This document shows positions 7,801 through 14,911 of a stretch of DNA of 22,639 nt, piece after piece. The translations under genes were made by a program, and so were the position numbers. Numbering within the stretch: position 1 is the first letter of the stretch; every line of letters starts with the position of its first letter. The DNA is from a virus. The notes under the pieces are model-generated. The model worked only from the letters and a program-made list of their open reading frames with translations, had not been told where the DNA came from and ran no database searches. Location of the stretch: IMG/VR virus record IMGVR_UViG_3300020121_000075, positions 1 to 22,639 of that record; one strand, written 5' to 3'.

Positions 7801-9263
7801 ATCAGCCCGCTCGGCCGATAGAGCCGGTTCGTCCAGGTAAAGGCGCCGGTCTGTGTGCCGAGCGCCACGTCGGTGGCGCCGCCCGGGAGTTTCCAGCCGA
7901 GACTCCCACTTGCCCCGCTGCCGCCCTTGCTACTAAACAGGCCGACCGAGAGCGCGATGATGCCGAGCTGATTCGCCTGGCCGTCGACTTCGGTCGCCGC
8001 GTCGGTCGTGACGCTGAGGCGCGACGCGCTGGTCGTGCTCGCGAGCATCGACGTCGTCGCGGCGGCGTTCGGCGGCCGAATCCGGGACAGGCGCCAATCG
8101 CCGGCCCACGCGGCGGCGTTATGGTTACTCGCAAACCCGGTGGCGCCGACGAGTGCGACGCAGGAGCCCCGAATGAAATCCGCCGACGCGCCCCGCGTGT
8201 AGTCGCCGGTCGGCTGGTCCGCCGCCATCCAGTCGTCGAGGTGCCAGATAAAGTTGTTCGCGGCGCTCGCGATGCTGCCGCCGCCGAGGGTCGACTGCAA
8301 ACACTGCCCGGTCCCCATGTTCGCGAGGGGCGGGCTGCCGCTGATGTCGAGGCCCTTCACGCCGTTCACGAAGACCTTCACGGCCGGCGGGCTGCCGTAG
8401 GTGTAGAGGAGGTCGATCTTGTACCAGGTGTTGACCAGGAGCGTCGCGACCGCGCCGACGAGCGTGTAGGTCGTGAGGCCGTCGGTGTCGTACAGCGCGA
8501 GGCTGCCCGCCGGCGAGAGGAGGAGCGCCGGCCCGCCGTTGTTAATCGTGTTGCGGACGTGCCAGAGGCGGCTCGGGGAATCCGGGAAGCGCACGACGCG
8601 CACATAGAACCGCTCCCACGCGCTCGCGGTCGCCGGCGCGCCCGATTCGACGTGGGCGTGGGTGAGCTGCGCCGTCGTATGCTCGAAGGTGTAGCCGAGG
8701 CCTTGCGCGTGGCGCGACGCGCGCCGGCTCGTCCAGCCCGCGAGATTTCCGGTCCCGCCTTCCCCGCTCGATTGGCTCGGTCCGTCCGCGAGCTCGCCGC
8801 CATCAATCCAGCGGCGCGCGGGCATCGGGACCTTGACGACCGCGTCGGCGCCCGTCGGGACGCCGGTGTTCAGCGCCGGCGCGTATTCATAGTGCGCGTA
8901 CCAGGTGTAGAGCGTCTTGGTGCCAAAGAGCCACGAGATGCCGAACCAGCCGCCACTCTTACGGGTGAACTGATCCTGGTCGAGCGGGTACTGGAGCTCG
9001 GCGAGCGCCGTTTTCCCGAACCACTCCCCCCGGACGCTCGGCGTCGCCCACGGATCGTCTGGGTCGCCGAGGATCGGCAGTGCCGTCGCGTCGGGCTTGA
9101 TCCCCTTCTTGTAGAGGCCGATGCCGACCGCGATCGCCGTCGCTTTTGGCGAGGCGATCACATAGCCGTCCGGGGTCAGGAAGGGCAGCGCGATGAGGTC
9201 GTCGATGTACTTCTGGTCAGGGATGTTGACCGTGTAGACCAGCGCCTCAGCCTTGCTCGCCAT
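4875..9263 (-). CDS. Giant adhesin-gatekeeper fusion: lectin-like tail fibre part plus two tail tubular protein A-like domains
   Basis: A 1462-residue protein in one uninterrupted frame; ATG 9263 follows a TAA directly. Residues 1-150 form an unrecognised N-terminal region. About 150-350 looks like a LamG/concanavalin-type lectin domain (ERFYVRVVRFPDSPSRLWHV, WYKIDLLYTYGSPPAVKVFV, NFIWHLDDWMA). About 350-970 is Gly/Ser/Thr-rich beta sequence with two related motifs near 573-608 and 868-900. About 975-1013 is a proline-rich linker. The rest is two copies of a T7 gp11-like gatekeeper domain (about 1014-1216 and 1217-1419), both with VLRDFAWPFAT, PDW.YSYR and AVLEYT. Gatekeepers form the ring between portal and nozzle, and the nozzle gene follows directly. 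I therefore infer one polypeptide that serves as both tail ring and receptor-binding arm. No start with a ribosome binding site is visible before the gatekeeper part, so the fusion looks real. Confidence 0.72.
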   Translation of the reverse strand: MASKAEALVYTVNIPDQKYIDDLIALPFLTPDGYVIASPKATAIAVGIGLYKKGIKPDATALPILGDPDDPWATPSVRGEWFGKTALAELQYPLDQDQFTRKSGGWFGISWLFGTKTLYTWYAHYEYAPALNTGVPTGADAVVKVPMPARRWIDGGELADGPSQSSGEGGTGNLAGWTSRRASRHAQGLGYTFEHTTAQLTHAHVESGAPATASAWERFYVRVVRFPDSPSRLWHVRNTINNGGPALLLSPAGSLALYDTDGLTTYTLVGAVATLLVNTWYKIDLLYTYGSPPAVKVFVNGVKGLDISGSPPLANMGTGQCLQSTLGGGSIASAANNFIWHLDDWMAADQPTGDYTRGASADFIRGSCVALVGATGFASNHNAAAWAGDWRLSRIRPPNAAATTSMLASTTSASRLSVTTDAATEVDGQANQLGIIALSVGLFSSKGGSGASGSLGWKLPGGATDVALGTQTGAFTWTNRLYRPSGLIAPLTPLAGLELTYDKGPNTDATKVQGLLAVVEILGTFGDEDVYPPITGSTDAPVPADSIPNHIGIHNAPYPHTPWAQQLAPPQAPVVIKTGTYVGNGTVFDLAFRSPVAFLWIRGTNGCTLWVSSMISAHSRGQQGPSPEHVIQVLIDPTFVQGQGVETNMDLPSAPDNLEQALAESNQLAYGFAKNLASYEPWTHYLEDPDYYWKRMLGWQAGGADIPVAGLYAVPPSPWLSTQQQQTLVRLAGPSTDSNVAGQTYTYVAFCDPGMRFCDAGGLAADRVAYDVVSPLDGEQFTPEAVLLLHEAATQLATASVFFKGLGSGPTAISLFGGAEVANGLAMSNGTLTYKPGLANANAVQASYIAFRRNDGSGDPGVSKVLWLASYVGDGGGTRTINFAPSGVRPAWALVVGHNGVVFMRDPSHLTTSSTQWPNTANASTGITAGGIDSVTLGVAVNAAGVTYDVFVLPGSATAGNGGWSPPGEFVPVDPAGPQGPPYIPPLPPLEPPGPPTDPPFPPGPPIDPFGPQCVSPSTQLINQALSRIGIGKQIGDILTENTMEATVARLHYITDVDTVLRDFAWPFATHYATLVIVAGPSPAASPDWLYSYRRPTDCVFERRLCVAREAGVDPTPPPFQLGSDADGGLIYTNQADAVLEYTSRSVCAAGDGDPLFKDALAWRHALSLAPPLTRMTDVAAACQAKYQAALAFAFAVLRPGNPGRPTLPAAIDADPAAAAANAAVVNRGLLRIGAQTITNLTTDQSRGAVAVRDVFEAELQSVLRDFAWPFATRYVDPLVLVAGSPTTKANPDWTYSYRLPLDCVMARRLVSPAGQGRRWDPTPPQFRTGTDAIGGLLFTDLEDAVLEYTARLDGTVLIADHVFQEALAWRLAAVLAPSLAQADPEAVEQFGRGPDDPRKAKVPTPTAAQLRQRVAEGAWQQYNITLNVARASAMKEQQQAPNGPAPWIVARGDQWNITRKP
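5007..6224 (-). repeat. In-frame tandem duplication of the gatekeeper domain
   Basis: Two copies of about 203 residues follow each other inside the fusion protein. Shared blocks are VLRDFAWPFAT, PDW.YSYR.P.DCV..RRL, DPTPP.F..G.DA.GGL, AVLEYT and ALAWR.A..LAP. At DNA level a 23-base block (6058-6080 and 5449-5471) is identical, 609 bases apart, exactly 203 codons. Between the blocks the copies have diverged, so the duplication is old, or the DFAWPFAT block is under strong constraint. Confidence 0.8.
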
Positions 9264-9698
9264 TTAGCCCTCGCGTGCGCCGATGGGATCGAGGCCGTTG
9301 TCGGGATTGTCGATCGGGGCCTGGACGCCACCGGACGCGCCGCGCTCGAGCGCGCGCTGCGTCATCACGTCCTGGCGGACGCCCTGCAGCGCCTCGCCGT
9401 GGCTCGTCGTGTGCTCGGGCGTGTTGGGGTCGACCTCCGCCATCCATTTCCCGAGGGGGTCGCCGGCCGCGAGCGTGAACACGTCGCCGGCGCGCCGATA
9501 CTTCTCGCCGTAGTAGCCATCACTGATCGCGCGCACTTTCGTCCCCGCGTGACGCGCCGCCATCCGCGGCGGGGGCTCGTGTGGGGGCGTGGGCGCCCCG
9601 GGCTCGTCGGGCACGGGCGGCCGATCAGGATCGATGTCGGGGGCGGGCGGCGCCGGGCGCGGCGCGGGACGCGCCGGGGGCGTCGGGGTTTTTGCCAT
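9264..9698 (-). CDS. Small proline-rich virion-associated protein of unknown function
   Basis: A protein of 144 residues. I start it at ATG 9698 (MAKTPTPPARPAPRP) because AGGAGGA lies just upstream; a longer reading would run into the hairpin. Residues 1-45 are Pro/Ala-rich and surely disordered. Residues about 55-85 hold a compact conserved-looking motif (KVRAISDGYYGEKYRRAGDV, then GKWMAEV) of a kind I know from small proteins encoded next to phage capsid genes, probably a little SH3-like beta barrel. The C-terminus is polar. It sits between the cement protein and the tail fusion, so a head-completion or decoration role is possible, but no function can be assigned. Confidence 0.6.
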   Translation of the reverse strand: MAKTPTPPARPAPRPAPPAPDIDPDRPPVPDEPGAPTPPHEPPPRMAARHAGTKVRAISDGYYGEKYRRAGDVFTLAAGDPLGKWMAEVDPNTPEHTTSHGEALQGVRQDVMTQRALERGASGGVQAPIDNPDNGLDPIGAREG

Positions 9699-9702
9699 GC
9701 TG

Positions 9703-9709
9703 TCCTCCT
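9703..9709 (-). promoter_or_regulatory. Ribosome binding site for the small proline-rich protein
   Basis: AGGAGGA on the minus strand, four bases before ATG 9698. It is one of the strongest ribosome binding sites in the window and fixes the start well downstream of the hairpin at 9719-9745. Confidence 0.6.
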
Positions 9710-9718
9710 GCGAGCGCG

Positions 9719-9745
9719 GCGGGCCGGGCACGGTGCCCGGCCCGC
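9719..9745 (-). terminator. Strong GC-rich hairpin after the cement gene
   Basis: A perfect inverted repeat of 13 bases (GCGGGCCGGGCAC and its complement) with one base between the arms, so a realistic hairpin has about 11 pairs and a short loop. It starts eight bases after the TAA of the cement gene and is the only marked structure in this 54-base gap. No T-run follows on the minus strand, so it is not a classic intrinsic terminator. It may be a partial terminator or an mRNA-stabilising 3' end for the abundant capsid and cement messages. Confidence 0.45.
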
Positions 9746-9752
9746 GCGCGGA

Positions 9753-10196
9753 TTAAACGACGTAGGCCTTGCCGTAGTTCACGGGCAAGAGACTAAAGAG
9801 CTCGAACGCGGTCAGCCAGGCGGTCGCGGTGGCCGTGCCGCCGGCCGTCGTGACGCGCACGCCGAGATACCGCTGCGTGGGCGTGCCGGGCGGAAGCGGC
9901 AGGAACCAGTTAGTGTTGGCTTTCGCCGACGCGAGCGGGATCGTCATGCTCGCGTGCGAGAGAACGCCGGCGGTCAGCGCCGCATCGGTCGCCGAGATGA
10001 TCTCGAGGATCGGCGCGGCGACCGTGGCGTCCGCGTTGAACTGAAAAGCAAACCCCACCGGCTCGCCGGTGCCGATCTGCCGCGAGGGCGGCGTGCCGAC
10101 GCCGCCCGGCACGCCCAGGTCGATCGAGCTCGCCGACACCGCAGCGGCCCCGAAGGCCTGCGCGACGGCGACGCGAAGTAGAGCGTCAATGTACAT
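9753..10196 (-). CDS. Bbp16-like capsid cement protein
   Basis: A protein of 147 residues starting MYIDALLRVAVAQAFGAAAV. It is beta-rich and contains SIDLGVPGG, PVGFAFQFNADATV, a Thr/Ala-rich stretch and the late motif PTQRYLGVRVTTAGGTATAT. Length, the opening (YIDA...AQA...S..IDLG) and position right after the major capsid gene match the Bbp16 cement protein of Bordetella phage BPP-1, a jelly-roll protein that sits on the capsid surface at symmetry axes and stabilises the shell. AAGGAG at 10209-10204 lies seven bases before ATG 10196, a strong site fitting high expression. The stop TAA at 9753 is followed by a hairpin. Family assignment is by memory of motifs and gene order. Confidence 0.75.
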   Translation of the reverse strand: MYIDALLRVAVAQAFGAAAVSASSIDLGVPGGVGTPPSRQIGTGEPVGFAFQFNADATVAAPILEIISATDAALTAGVLSHASMTIPLASAKANTNWFLPLPPGTPTQRYLGVRVTTAGGTATATAWLTAFELFSLLPVNYGKAYVV

Positions 10197-10223
10197 ACCG
10201 TTTCTCCTTGTGGGCCCGCGCCG

Positions 10224-11219
10224 TTAGGCGACGAGCGCCTCCGAGTTGAGGAGCTGGTCGACCAGGCGCACCGGCGCGTCGCCGAACATCAGGATCCGCT
10301 TGCCGTCGAAGTTCTCGTAGGTGAGCCCGCCGCCGGCGCCGACCGATTCGCGCGCCTCGCGTCGGAGCAGGCGCCGCATCGTGCGGTTCATGTAGAAGAC
10401 GGGCTTGCCGAGCCGGTTGGGCGGCGTCTCGAGCGCCGTTTCCATGTTCGTGATGATCGTCTTGATATTCGCGGCGTCCGTGTCGCTGACGTCGATGTTG
10501 CAGATCCGCACGACGTAGCGCCAATCCTTGAGCGCGATCCCCGGCTTCCACTGGAACCGCTCCTGATACACGCGCATCCGGCTGCCCGGCAGGCCGGCCG
10601 TGACCTCGGCGGTCACCTTGCCGAAGTCTTCGTGAATGAGCCCGGCCTTGCTGCCCTTCGGGAAGATGCCGCTGATCGTTTCGTCGCCCCAGCAGATCAG
10701 CCAGATACTCGCGTTGTCAGCGGCGGCGCCGCCGGCCTTGATGACGTTGGCGCCGTTGGGCGCGGTGCTCGAGCTGTAGCGCACCGAGAGCCCGGTGAAC
10801 TGCTCGGGGTTCACGCTCGCGTTGCCGTAGAACAGGACGCGCGCGAGCTCCTGGTTCATGGCTTCGATGAACGCGCGGGCCTCGGACAGCCGGAACGCCT
10901 GCTCGTTGCCGTTGAGGAGGACCAGGTCGACGTCGACCTCGGACCACGCCTCGAGGATGCCGGTCTGCTCGTCGATCTGCGCGGTGAGCGACTTGCTCGG
11001 CGTGACGCCCTGGTTGAGCAAGCGCCAGGCGATCGCCGGCAGGCCCGTGCGGACGGTGGTGCGGTGGCCGGTCGGGAGGTTGCCCTCGCGCCAGACCATG
11101 TCAGTGAGGATCTCGTTGCTCTGATTCAGTAATTCCACAATCGTCGGAACTTTGCCATCGGGATCGACGCGCTTCGCCCAATCGGCGAGCGTGAGGTTGC
11201 CCGTTCCTAGTGCGGCCAT
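10224..11219 (-). CDS. Major capsid protein, Bbp17/BPP-1-like
   Basis: A protein of 331 residues starting MAALGTGNLTLADWAKRVDP. The early segment IVELLNQSNEILTDMVWREG followed by RTTVRTGLPAIAWRLLNQGV is typical of this coat-protein family, and the C-terminal part has the expected GKPVFYMNRTMRRLLR and GKRILMFGDAPVRLVD. No cleaved pro-region is apparent. It lies between a scaffold-like gene and a Bbp16-like cement gene, the same order as in phage BPP-1, and is of the right length. It would form the icosahedral shell with an HK97-type fold (family knowledge, not visible here). A GACGAGG stretch upstream of ATG 11219 is the probable ribosome binding site. Confidence 0.85.
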   Translation of the reverse strand: MAALGTGNLTLADWAKRVDPDGKVPTIVELLNQSNEILTDMVWREGNLPTGHRTTVRTGLPAIAWRLLNQGVTPSKSLTAQIDEQTGILEAWSEVDVDLVLLNGNEQAFRLSEARAFIEAMNQELARVLFYGNASVNPEQFTGLSVRYSSSTAPNGANVIKAGGAAADNASIWLICWGDETISGIFPKGSKAGLIHEDFGKVTAEVTAGLPGSRMRVYQERFQWKPGIALKDWRYVVRICNIDVSDTDAANIKTIITNMETALETPPNRLGKPVFYMNRTMRRLLRREARESVGAGGGLTYENFDGKRILMFGDAPVRLVDQLLNSEALVA

Positions 11220-11246
11220 GTGTGTGCCTCGTCTCGAGGCGCGGGG

Positions 11247-11936
11247 TTACTTGTCGGTCGTCGCGCCGTACAGCACTTGGGCAGGGTCTTTCGGCGGCCG
11301 CCCCCGTGCGCCGCCGGCGACCGGCGTGTCCTCGCGCATCGTTCTGCCAAGGTCGGCCAAGAAGGACACGACCTCGAGGTGATTGCCATAGCCCGATCGC
11401 GCCAGGAGTTGTCGCAAGCCGTCCCCGCGAGGGGTGCCGGCCGGCCGGATCGTGTCGAGGGCGAGCTTCGCGAGTTGTTGCGTCTCGTCGAGATGCTCGC
11501 CGCCGTACGTGGGGTCGGCTTCGGTCACGGCGCGGTGCGCCGCGCTCGCGTTCGCGACGGCCTCCGCGTGTTGCGTGACGAGGGCTTGCGCGCCCGCGTT
11601 ATCGAGCTTGTGCTCGCGCGCGATCGCGATGATCGGCTCGAGGTCCGCCTGCGTGAGGAACGCCTCCGCGCCGTCCGGGATTTTGAGGTCGTACTTCTCC
11701 GGAACGACGGGCGCCGGCGGCTCGGCCGGCTTCGCCGCCGGCGGAGCCGGCGGGGGCGCGCCTTCGACAGGCGGTTCGGTCACCGGCTGGACGGCCGGCT
11801 TCTCGGCAGCGGGCGGCGCTGCTGGCTTCTCCGGCACGGACGACGCGGGTGCTGGGGGCTCCGCCGGTTTCGCGGCGGGAGGGGCGGCCGGCGCTTGGGG
11901 GTTAGCCGGTGCGGCGGGCGCTGCTGGTGTGCTCAT
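11247..11936 (-). CDS. Putative capsid scaffold protein
   Basis: A protein of 229 residues. Residues 1-79 are almost only Pro, Ala, Glu and Val; the segment APPAAKPAEPPAP occurs twice (18-30 and 64-76). Residues about 80-180 form a charged helical region (YDLKIPDGAEAFLTQADLEP, IIAIAREHKLDNAGAQALV, DETQQLAKLALDTIRP), a pattern I know from phage proteins encoded just before the capsid gene. The C-terminus is Gly/Arg/Lys-rich (GARGRPPKDP), as in scaffold tails that bind coat protein. It directly precedes the major capsid gene and overlaps the Bbp19-like gene by four bases (ATGA). A scaffold role is the best inference. I see no protease catalytic motif. Confidence 0.7.
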   Translation of the reverse strand: MSTPAAPAAPANPQAPAAPPAAKPAEPPAPASSVPEKPAAPPAAEKPAVQPVTEPPVEGAPPPAPPAAKPAEPPAPVVPEKYDLKIPDGAEAFLTQADLEPIIAIAREHKLDNAGAQALVTQHAEAVANASAAHRAVTEADPTYGGEHLDETQQLAKLALDTIRPAGTPRGDGLRQLLARSGYGNHLEVVSFLADLGRTMREDTPVAGGARGRPPKDPAQVLYGATTDK

Positions 11937-12301
11937 GGGGTCGTGCGCTCCTGGTCGTGTTCCAGTTCAAAGGCGTCGTCTTCCGCGGCCTCGCGGCGGA
12001 CGCGCGCCCGGTTTTCATGTTCCATCCGGTCGTAGAGGTCCTCGCTCGCCTCGAGCCACTCGGCCATGAGTTCGTGGCCGAAGTCCTGGCGCCCGGCGCG
12101 GTAGTGAATCTCCGCCGACTGCGTCCAGATCGAGCGATAGACGCCGGCCGCCTGGAGGATGTGCGACAGCACCAGGCGCCCGGCTTCCGTGCCGAGCACG
12201 GCGCGCACCGCCTCAAGGTAGTCGCGCCGCTGCCGGCGCGCCTTGCGCTCGAGATACGCCTCCTCGGGCGACGGCGGCCGGCGCGTGTCAGGCCGCGGCA
12301 T
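11933..12301 (-). CDS. Bbp19-like phage protein
   Basis: A protein of 122 residues beginning MPRPDTRRPPSPEEAYLERK. The core AVLGTEAGRLVLSHILQAAG, followed by HYRAGRQDFGHELMAEWL, is the hallmark of the Bbp19 family of phage BPP-1 and many prophages: a short helical domain with a Gly-Arg pair and a later aromatic/Gly-Arg motif. The C-terminus is Glu/Asp/Arg-rich. The function of the family is not established; it is always found between portal and scaffold or capsid genes, so an assembly role is likely. Its start lies inside the preceding gene (14-base overlap) and its stop overlaps the scaffold start by four bases, showing tight coupling. Confidence 0.75.
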   Translation of the reverse strand: MPRPDTRRPPSPEEAYLERKARRQRRDYLEAVRAVLGTEAGRLVLSHILQAAGVYRSIWTQSAEIHYRAGRQDFGHELMAEWLEASEDLYDRMEHENRARVRREAAEDDAFELEHDQERTTP

Positions 12302-12818
12302 ACCATCCGCCGAAGACGATCAGCGTCGTGTCGGTCAGGTCCACCTGGAGCAGTGGCACGAGGCCGCCGGCGGCGCCGGCGCCGAACAGGCCGACCTTGT
12401 CAGAGCCGGCCACGGGCACGCCCGAGACACTGCCCTTCGGCGCCGCGAGCGCCGCGACGAGCGGGACCGCGATCGCGCCGCCGGCCTCGCCGACGTCGAC
12501 GGGCAGCCCGCCCAGGAGCACGCCGCCGTCGATCGTGCCGAGCGCACTCAGTTGCACCGTGCCGCTGATCCACACGAGGCCGGCGACCGTCACGTACCAC
12601 CCGACCTGCTGCGTGTAGGCCTGGTCGGCCGCGCCGGCCGTGCCGAGGAGGACCGGCGTGAAGGGCTTCGCCTTCGCGGGCTCCAATGGCGGCAGCCCGC
12701 CGCCACTGTCGCTGCCGGCCGCGGTCGGCGCCATCAGGACGAGCACGTTCTTGTCCGGGTCGTAGCCGATCATCGGCAGGCCCGATCGATTCGTGAGGAG
12801 GACCTCGAGCTCAGACAT
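12288..12818 (-). CDS. Hypothetical structural-module protein
   Basis: A protein of 176 residues starting MSELEVLLTNRSGLPMIGYD. After a charged first 35 residues it becomes Gly/Ala/Val/Leu-rich and strongly beta-like (GWYVTVAGLVWISGTVQLSA, GGVLLGGLPVDVG, VPLLQVDLTDTTLIVFGGWY). There is no signal peptide and no cysteine. I do not recognise the family. The C-terminal two thirds recall small beta-barrel or fibre-tip-like domains (an S-G-T-V-Q-L core with a final aromatic strand), but this is only an impression. It sits six bases after the portal stop and overlaps the Bbp19-like gene, so it belongs to the head operon. Only a weak GGGGT site precedes ATG 12818. Confidence 0.55.
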   Translation of the reverse strand: MSELEVLLTNRSGLPMIGYDPDKNVLVLMAPTAAGSDSGGGLPPLEPAKAKPFTPVLLGTAGAADQAYTQQVGWYVTVAGLVWISGTVQLSALGTIDGGVLLGGLPVDVGEAGGAIAVPLVAALAAPKGSVSGVPVAGSDKVGLFGAGAAGGLVPLLQVDLTDTTLIVFGGWYAAA

Positions 12819-12824
12819 GGTGTG

Positions 12825-14579
12825 TTACCCCGTGGGCGGCGCGGTGATCGCGCCCGGTGCTTGCGCGCTGGTCATCAGGCGATTGAGCACACTGTCGCCG
12901 GTGACCGGCGCCGCGCTGGCATCCTTCGCGGCCTTCGCCGCGGTGGCGAGCTGCTCCGTCTGCGCCTGCTGCTGGACGGCGTCGGCCGCGGCCTGCTTCA
13001 GTTGGTCAGCTTCTTCGTCAGACCGGATGATCCGCGGGTCGACGCCGAGCATGTCGCCGTAGTCGTTGACGACGCGGTTCATATCGATCTTGAACTTGAC
13101 CTCGGGATACTCCTGGGCGAGCGCCAGCGTCGATTGGAGGAAGCGGTCCTGCCCGACGACGCCGACGAGCTTCTGCGCCTGCGCCAGGATCGAGATGTAC
13201 TCGGGCTTCAGGATCACGCCCTCGAGCTCGGGCGGTGGCGGCGGGAACAGGCCCGCGGCGTCCATCAGGCTGTAGACCCGATCGACGATCGGGTCGAGGA
13301 GTTCGTCGTTGGTGCGCTCGAGCACGGGGCCGAGCGCCAGGAGCTTCTCCTCGTGCCGTTCGTCGATCTCGCGCGCCGTCGGCGGTTGCGCGCCGCGTTG
13401 GTCATCCGACCGCGCGAGCATCAGGAACAGGTCCTCGTAGAACGCGCGCTGGATGCGGTACTGCACCTGTTGAATGTCGAACGTGAGATCGCGCAGGTTC
13501 AGGTTGACGTCGTAGACCGACCGCATCCCCTGCATCCCCTCGCGCAGGTCGACGTAGGTGATGTCGCCGGCGAGCAGGCTCGTCTTCATCCCGCGGATCT
13601 GTGACGGCGCGACGACGGGTGGGTCGACCTGCTTGCTGATCGCCTTCGCCTTCTCGAGCTGCATCGACTGCAGTTGTTGCGTGTCGCCGAGCGCGGTCAT
13701 GCCCGGGCAGTCGGTGCCGTAGGTGTCCTCGCCGGTGATGTCCCACCGCGGCGCCATGATCGGGTTCGTTTTGAACCCGCTCTCACGCAGGAACATCGGC
13801 TCGTTCGATTGATACTCCCAATGGCAGGACGCAAACGGCAGGTACTTCGCGCGCGCGCCGGCGCCCGGCGGCGCCTGCAGGTCCGTCGGCTTCACGAGCC
13901 AGCACACCGGGACCGCGACCTCGTAGCTGCCCTTGTCCCACAGGTTGCGGACCGTCCGGCTGATTGTGTCCCACTTGATGTCGCGGCCGTTCGGCTGGAC
14001 GCCGAAGTTCTCGACGACCTGGCGGACGGTGAGCTCGTACTCGCGGACGAATGTGCAGACCAGGCCGCGGTGGTCCTGCCCGAGCGCGTAGCTGCCGATC
14101 GGGTAGCTGTAACAGCGAAAGAGATCCTTCGAGTCGGCGACGATGCTCATCGCGGCCGTGCCGAAGATCCCCATGTCGAGATAGACCAGGGGCAGCACGT
14201 TGTAGAGGTTCGTCGTCGAGAACAACGTGAGCATCCGCTGCGTGACGACGTGCAGCCAGCGCTTGACGGGACCGGACTCGGCGAGGTCCTGGTTCGGGAC
14301 GGTGAGCTTCAGCCAGGGGCGCGCCGGCGACGTGAGGCCCGAGTGCAGGCCGCTCGAGAGCGTGCGGGCACTGAAGCGGCCGGTGCTGTCGATGATGTCC
14401 TGATTCCTTCTATCCCCTTTGTTGCGGTCCTCGATCGTGAACCGCACGCGCCGCGGCATAAAGTTGTCCGCGAGGTCGCGCCAGTGCGCGTCGAACCCGC
14501 TCTGGCGTTCCGACCACAGCGACCCGCGGAGCTCCTCGTAGCGCGTCCGCCGGTCGAGCGGGTTGAGGTATTGCGGCAT
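12825..14579 (-). CDS. Portal (head-tail connector) protein
   Basis: A protein of 584 residues. The opening (RYEELRGSLWSERQSGFDAH, then WRDLADNFMPRR), followed by DIIDSTGRFSARTLSSGLHS and GLTSPARPWLKL, is characteristic of T7/BPP-1-type head-tail connectors. Later LYNVLPLVYLDMGIFGTAAM and VDPPVVAPSQIRGM agree, as does the Gln/Ala-rich helical C-terminus (DQLKQAAADAVQQQAQTEQL). Length is normal for this family. Twelve copies form the ring at the capsid vertex through which DNA is packaged and ejected; it would contact the gatekeeper domains encoded at 4875-9263. The start ATG shares one base with the stop of the preceding gene (TGATG). Confidence 0.88.
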   Translation of the reverse strand: MPQYLNPLDRRTRYEELRGSLWSERQSGFDAHWRDLADNFMPRRVRFTIEDRNKGDRRNQDIIDSTGRFSARTLSSGLHSGLTSPARPWLKLTVPNQDLAESGPVKRWLHVVTQRMLTLFSTTNLYNVLPLVYLDMGIFGTAAMSIVADSKDLFRCYSYPIGSYALGQDHRGLVCTFVREYELTVRQVVENFGVQPNGRDIKWDTISRTVRNLWDKGSYEVAVPVCWLVKPTDLQAPPGAGARAKYLPFASCHWEYQSNEPMFLRESGFKTNPIMAPRWDITGEDTYGTDCPGMTALGDTQQLQSMQLEKAKAISKQVDPPVVAPSQIRGMKTSLLAGDITYVDLREGMQGMRSVYDVNLNLRDLTFDIQQVQYRIQRAFYEDLFLMLARSDDQRGAQPPTAREIDERHEEKLLALGPVLERTNDELLDPIVDRVYSLMDAAGLFPPPPPELEGVILKPEYISILAQAQKLVGVVGQDRFLQSTLALAQEYPEVKFKIDMNRVVNDYGDMLGVDPRIIRSDEEADQLKQAAADAVQQQAQTEQLATAAKAAKDASAAPVTGDSVLNRLMTSAQAPGAITAPPTG

Positions 14580-14911
14580 CAGCCGCCCAGGAGCGTGCGC
14601 GCGGGGATGTTAGCGGTCGGCGTGCCGCCGGGCATCGACACGGGCCCGGTCGCCAACGTGTTGCCGGCCGCGGCGCGCTTCTTCGCTTTCTGTTGCGCGA
14701 GCGCCGCCGCGGCGGCGGCGTTGGAATCGGCGGCCGGGGCGGAGGGCGGGGGGACGGGCGGGGTCGCCTTCGGGTCCGGGGCGTCGGAGCCAGGTGAGCC
14801 GAACGGCGACCCGGGGCCGGATATCGGGACGCCGTTAATCGTGCTAACGGTCGTCAGGCCCGGCTTCTTCGGGTCCTTGCCGCCGCCGAACAGGTGGGCG
14901 ATGAACTTCAT
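14579..14911 (-). CDS. Small low-complexity protein ahead of portal
   Basis: A protein of 110 residues: a short N-terminal hydrophobic/basic start (MKFIAHLFGGGKDPKKPGLT), a long Pro/Ser/Ala-rich middle, an Ala-rich helix with KKRAAAG, and the ending PARTLLGG. Short proteins ending in a (T/S)LLGG-type motif directly upstream of the portal are common in BPP-1-like and related podoviruses; their role is unknown. The start lies within the end of the acetyltransferase gene (68-base overlap) and the stop shares a base with the portal start. I have good confidence that it is a gene because of the recurring ending and context, but cannot assign a function. Confidence 0.65.
   Translation of the reverse strand: MKFIAHLFGGGKDPKKPGLTTVSTINGVPISGPGSPFGSPGSDAPDPKATPPVPPPSAPAADSNAAAAAALAQQKAKKRAAAGNTLATGPVSMPGGTPTANIPARTLLGG

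Noticed and set aside
7566-10181. Second very long plus-strand frame (871 codons)
   Set aside because: Same reason: antisense to the adhesin fusion and the next two genes, with Arg-rich composition and no family features.
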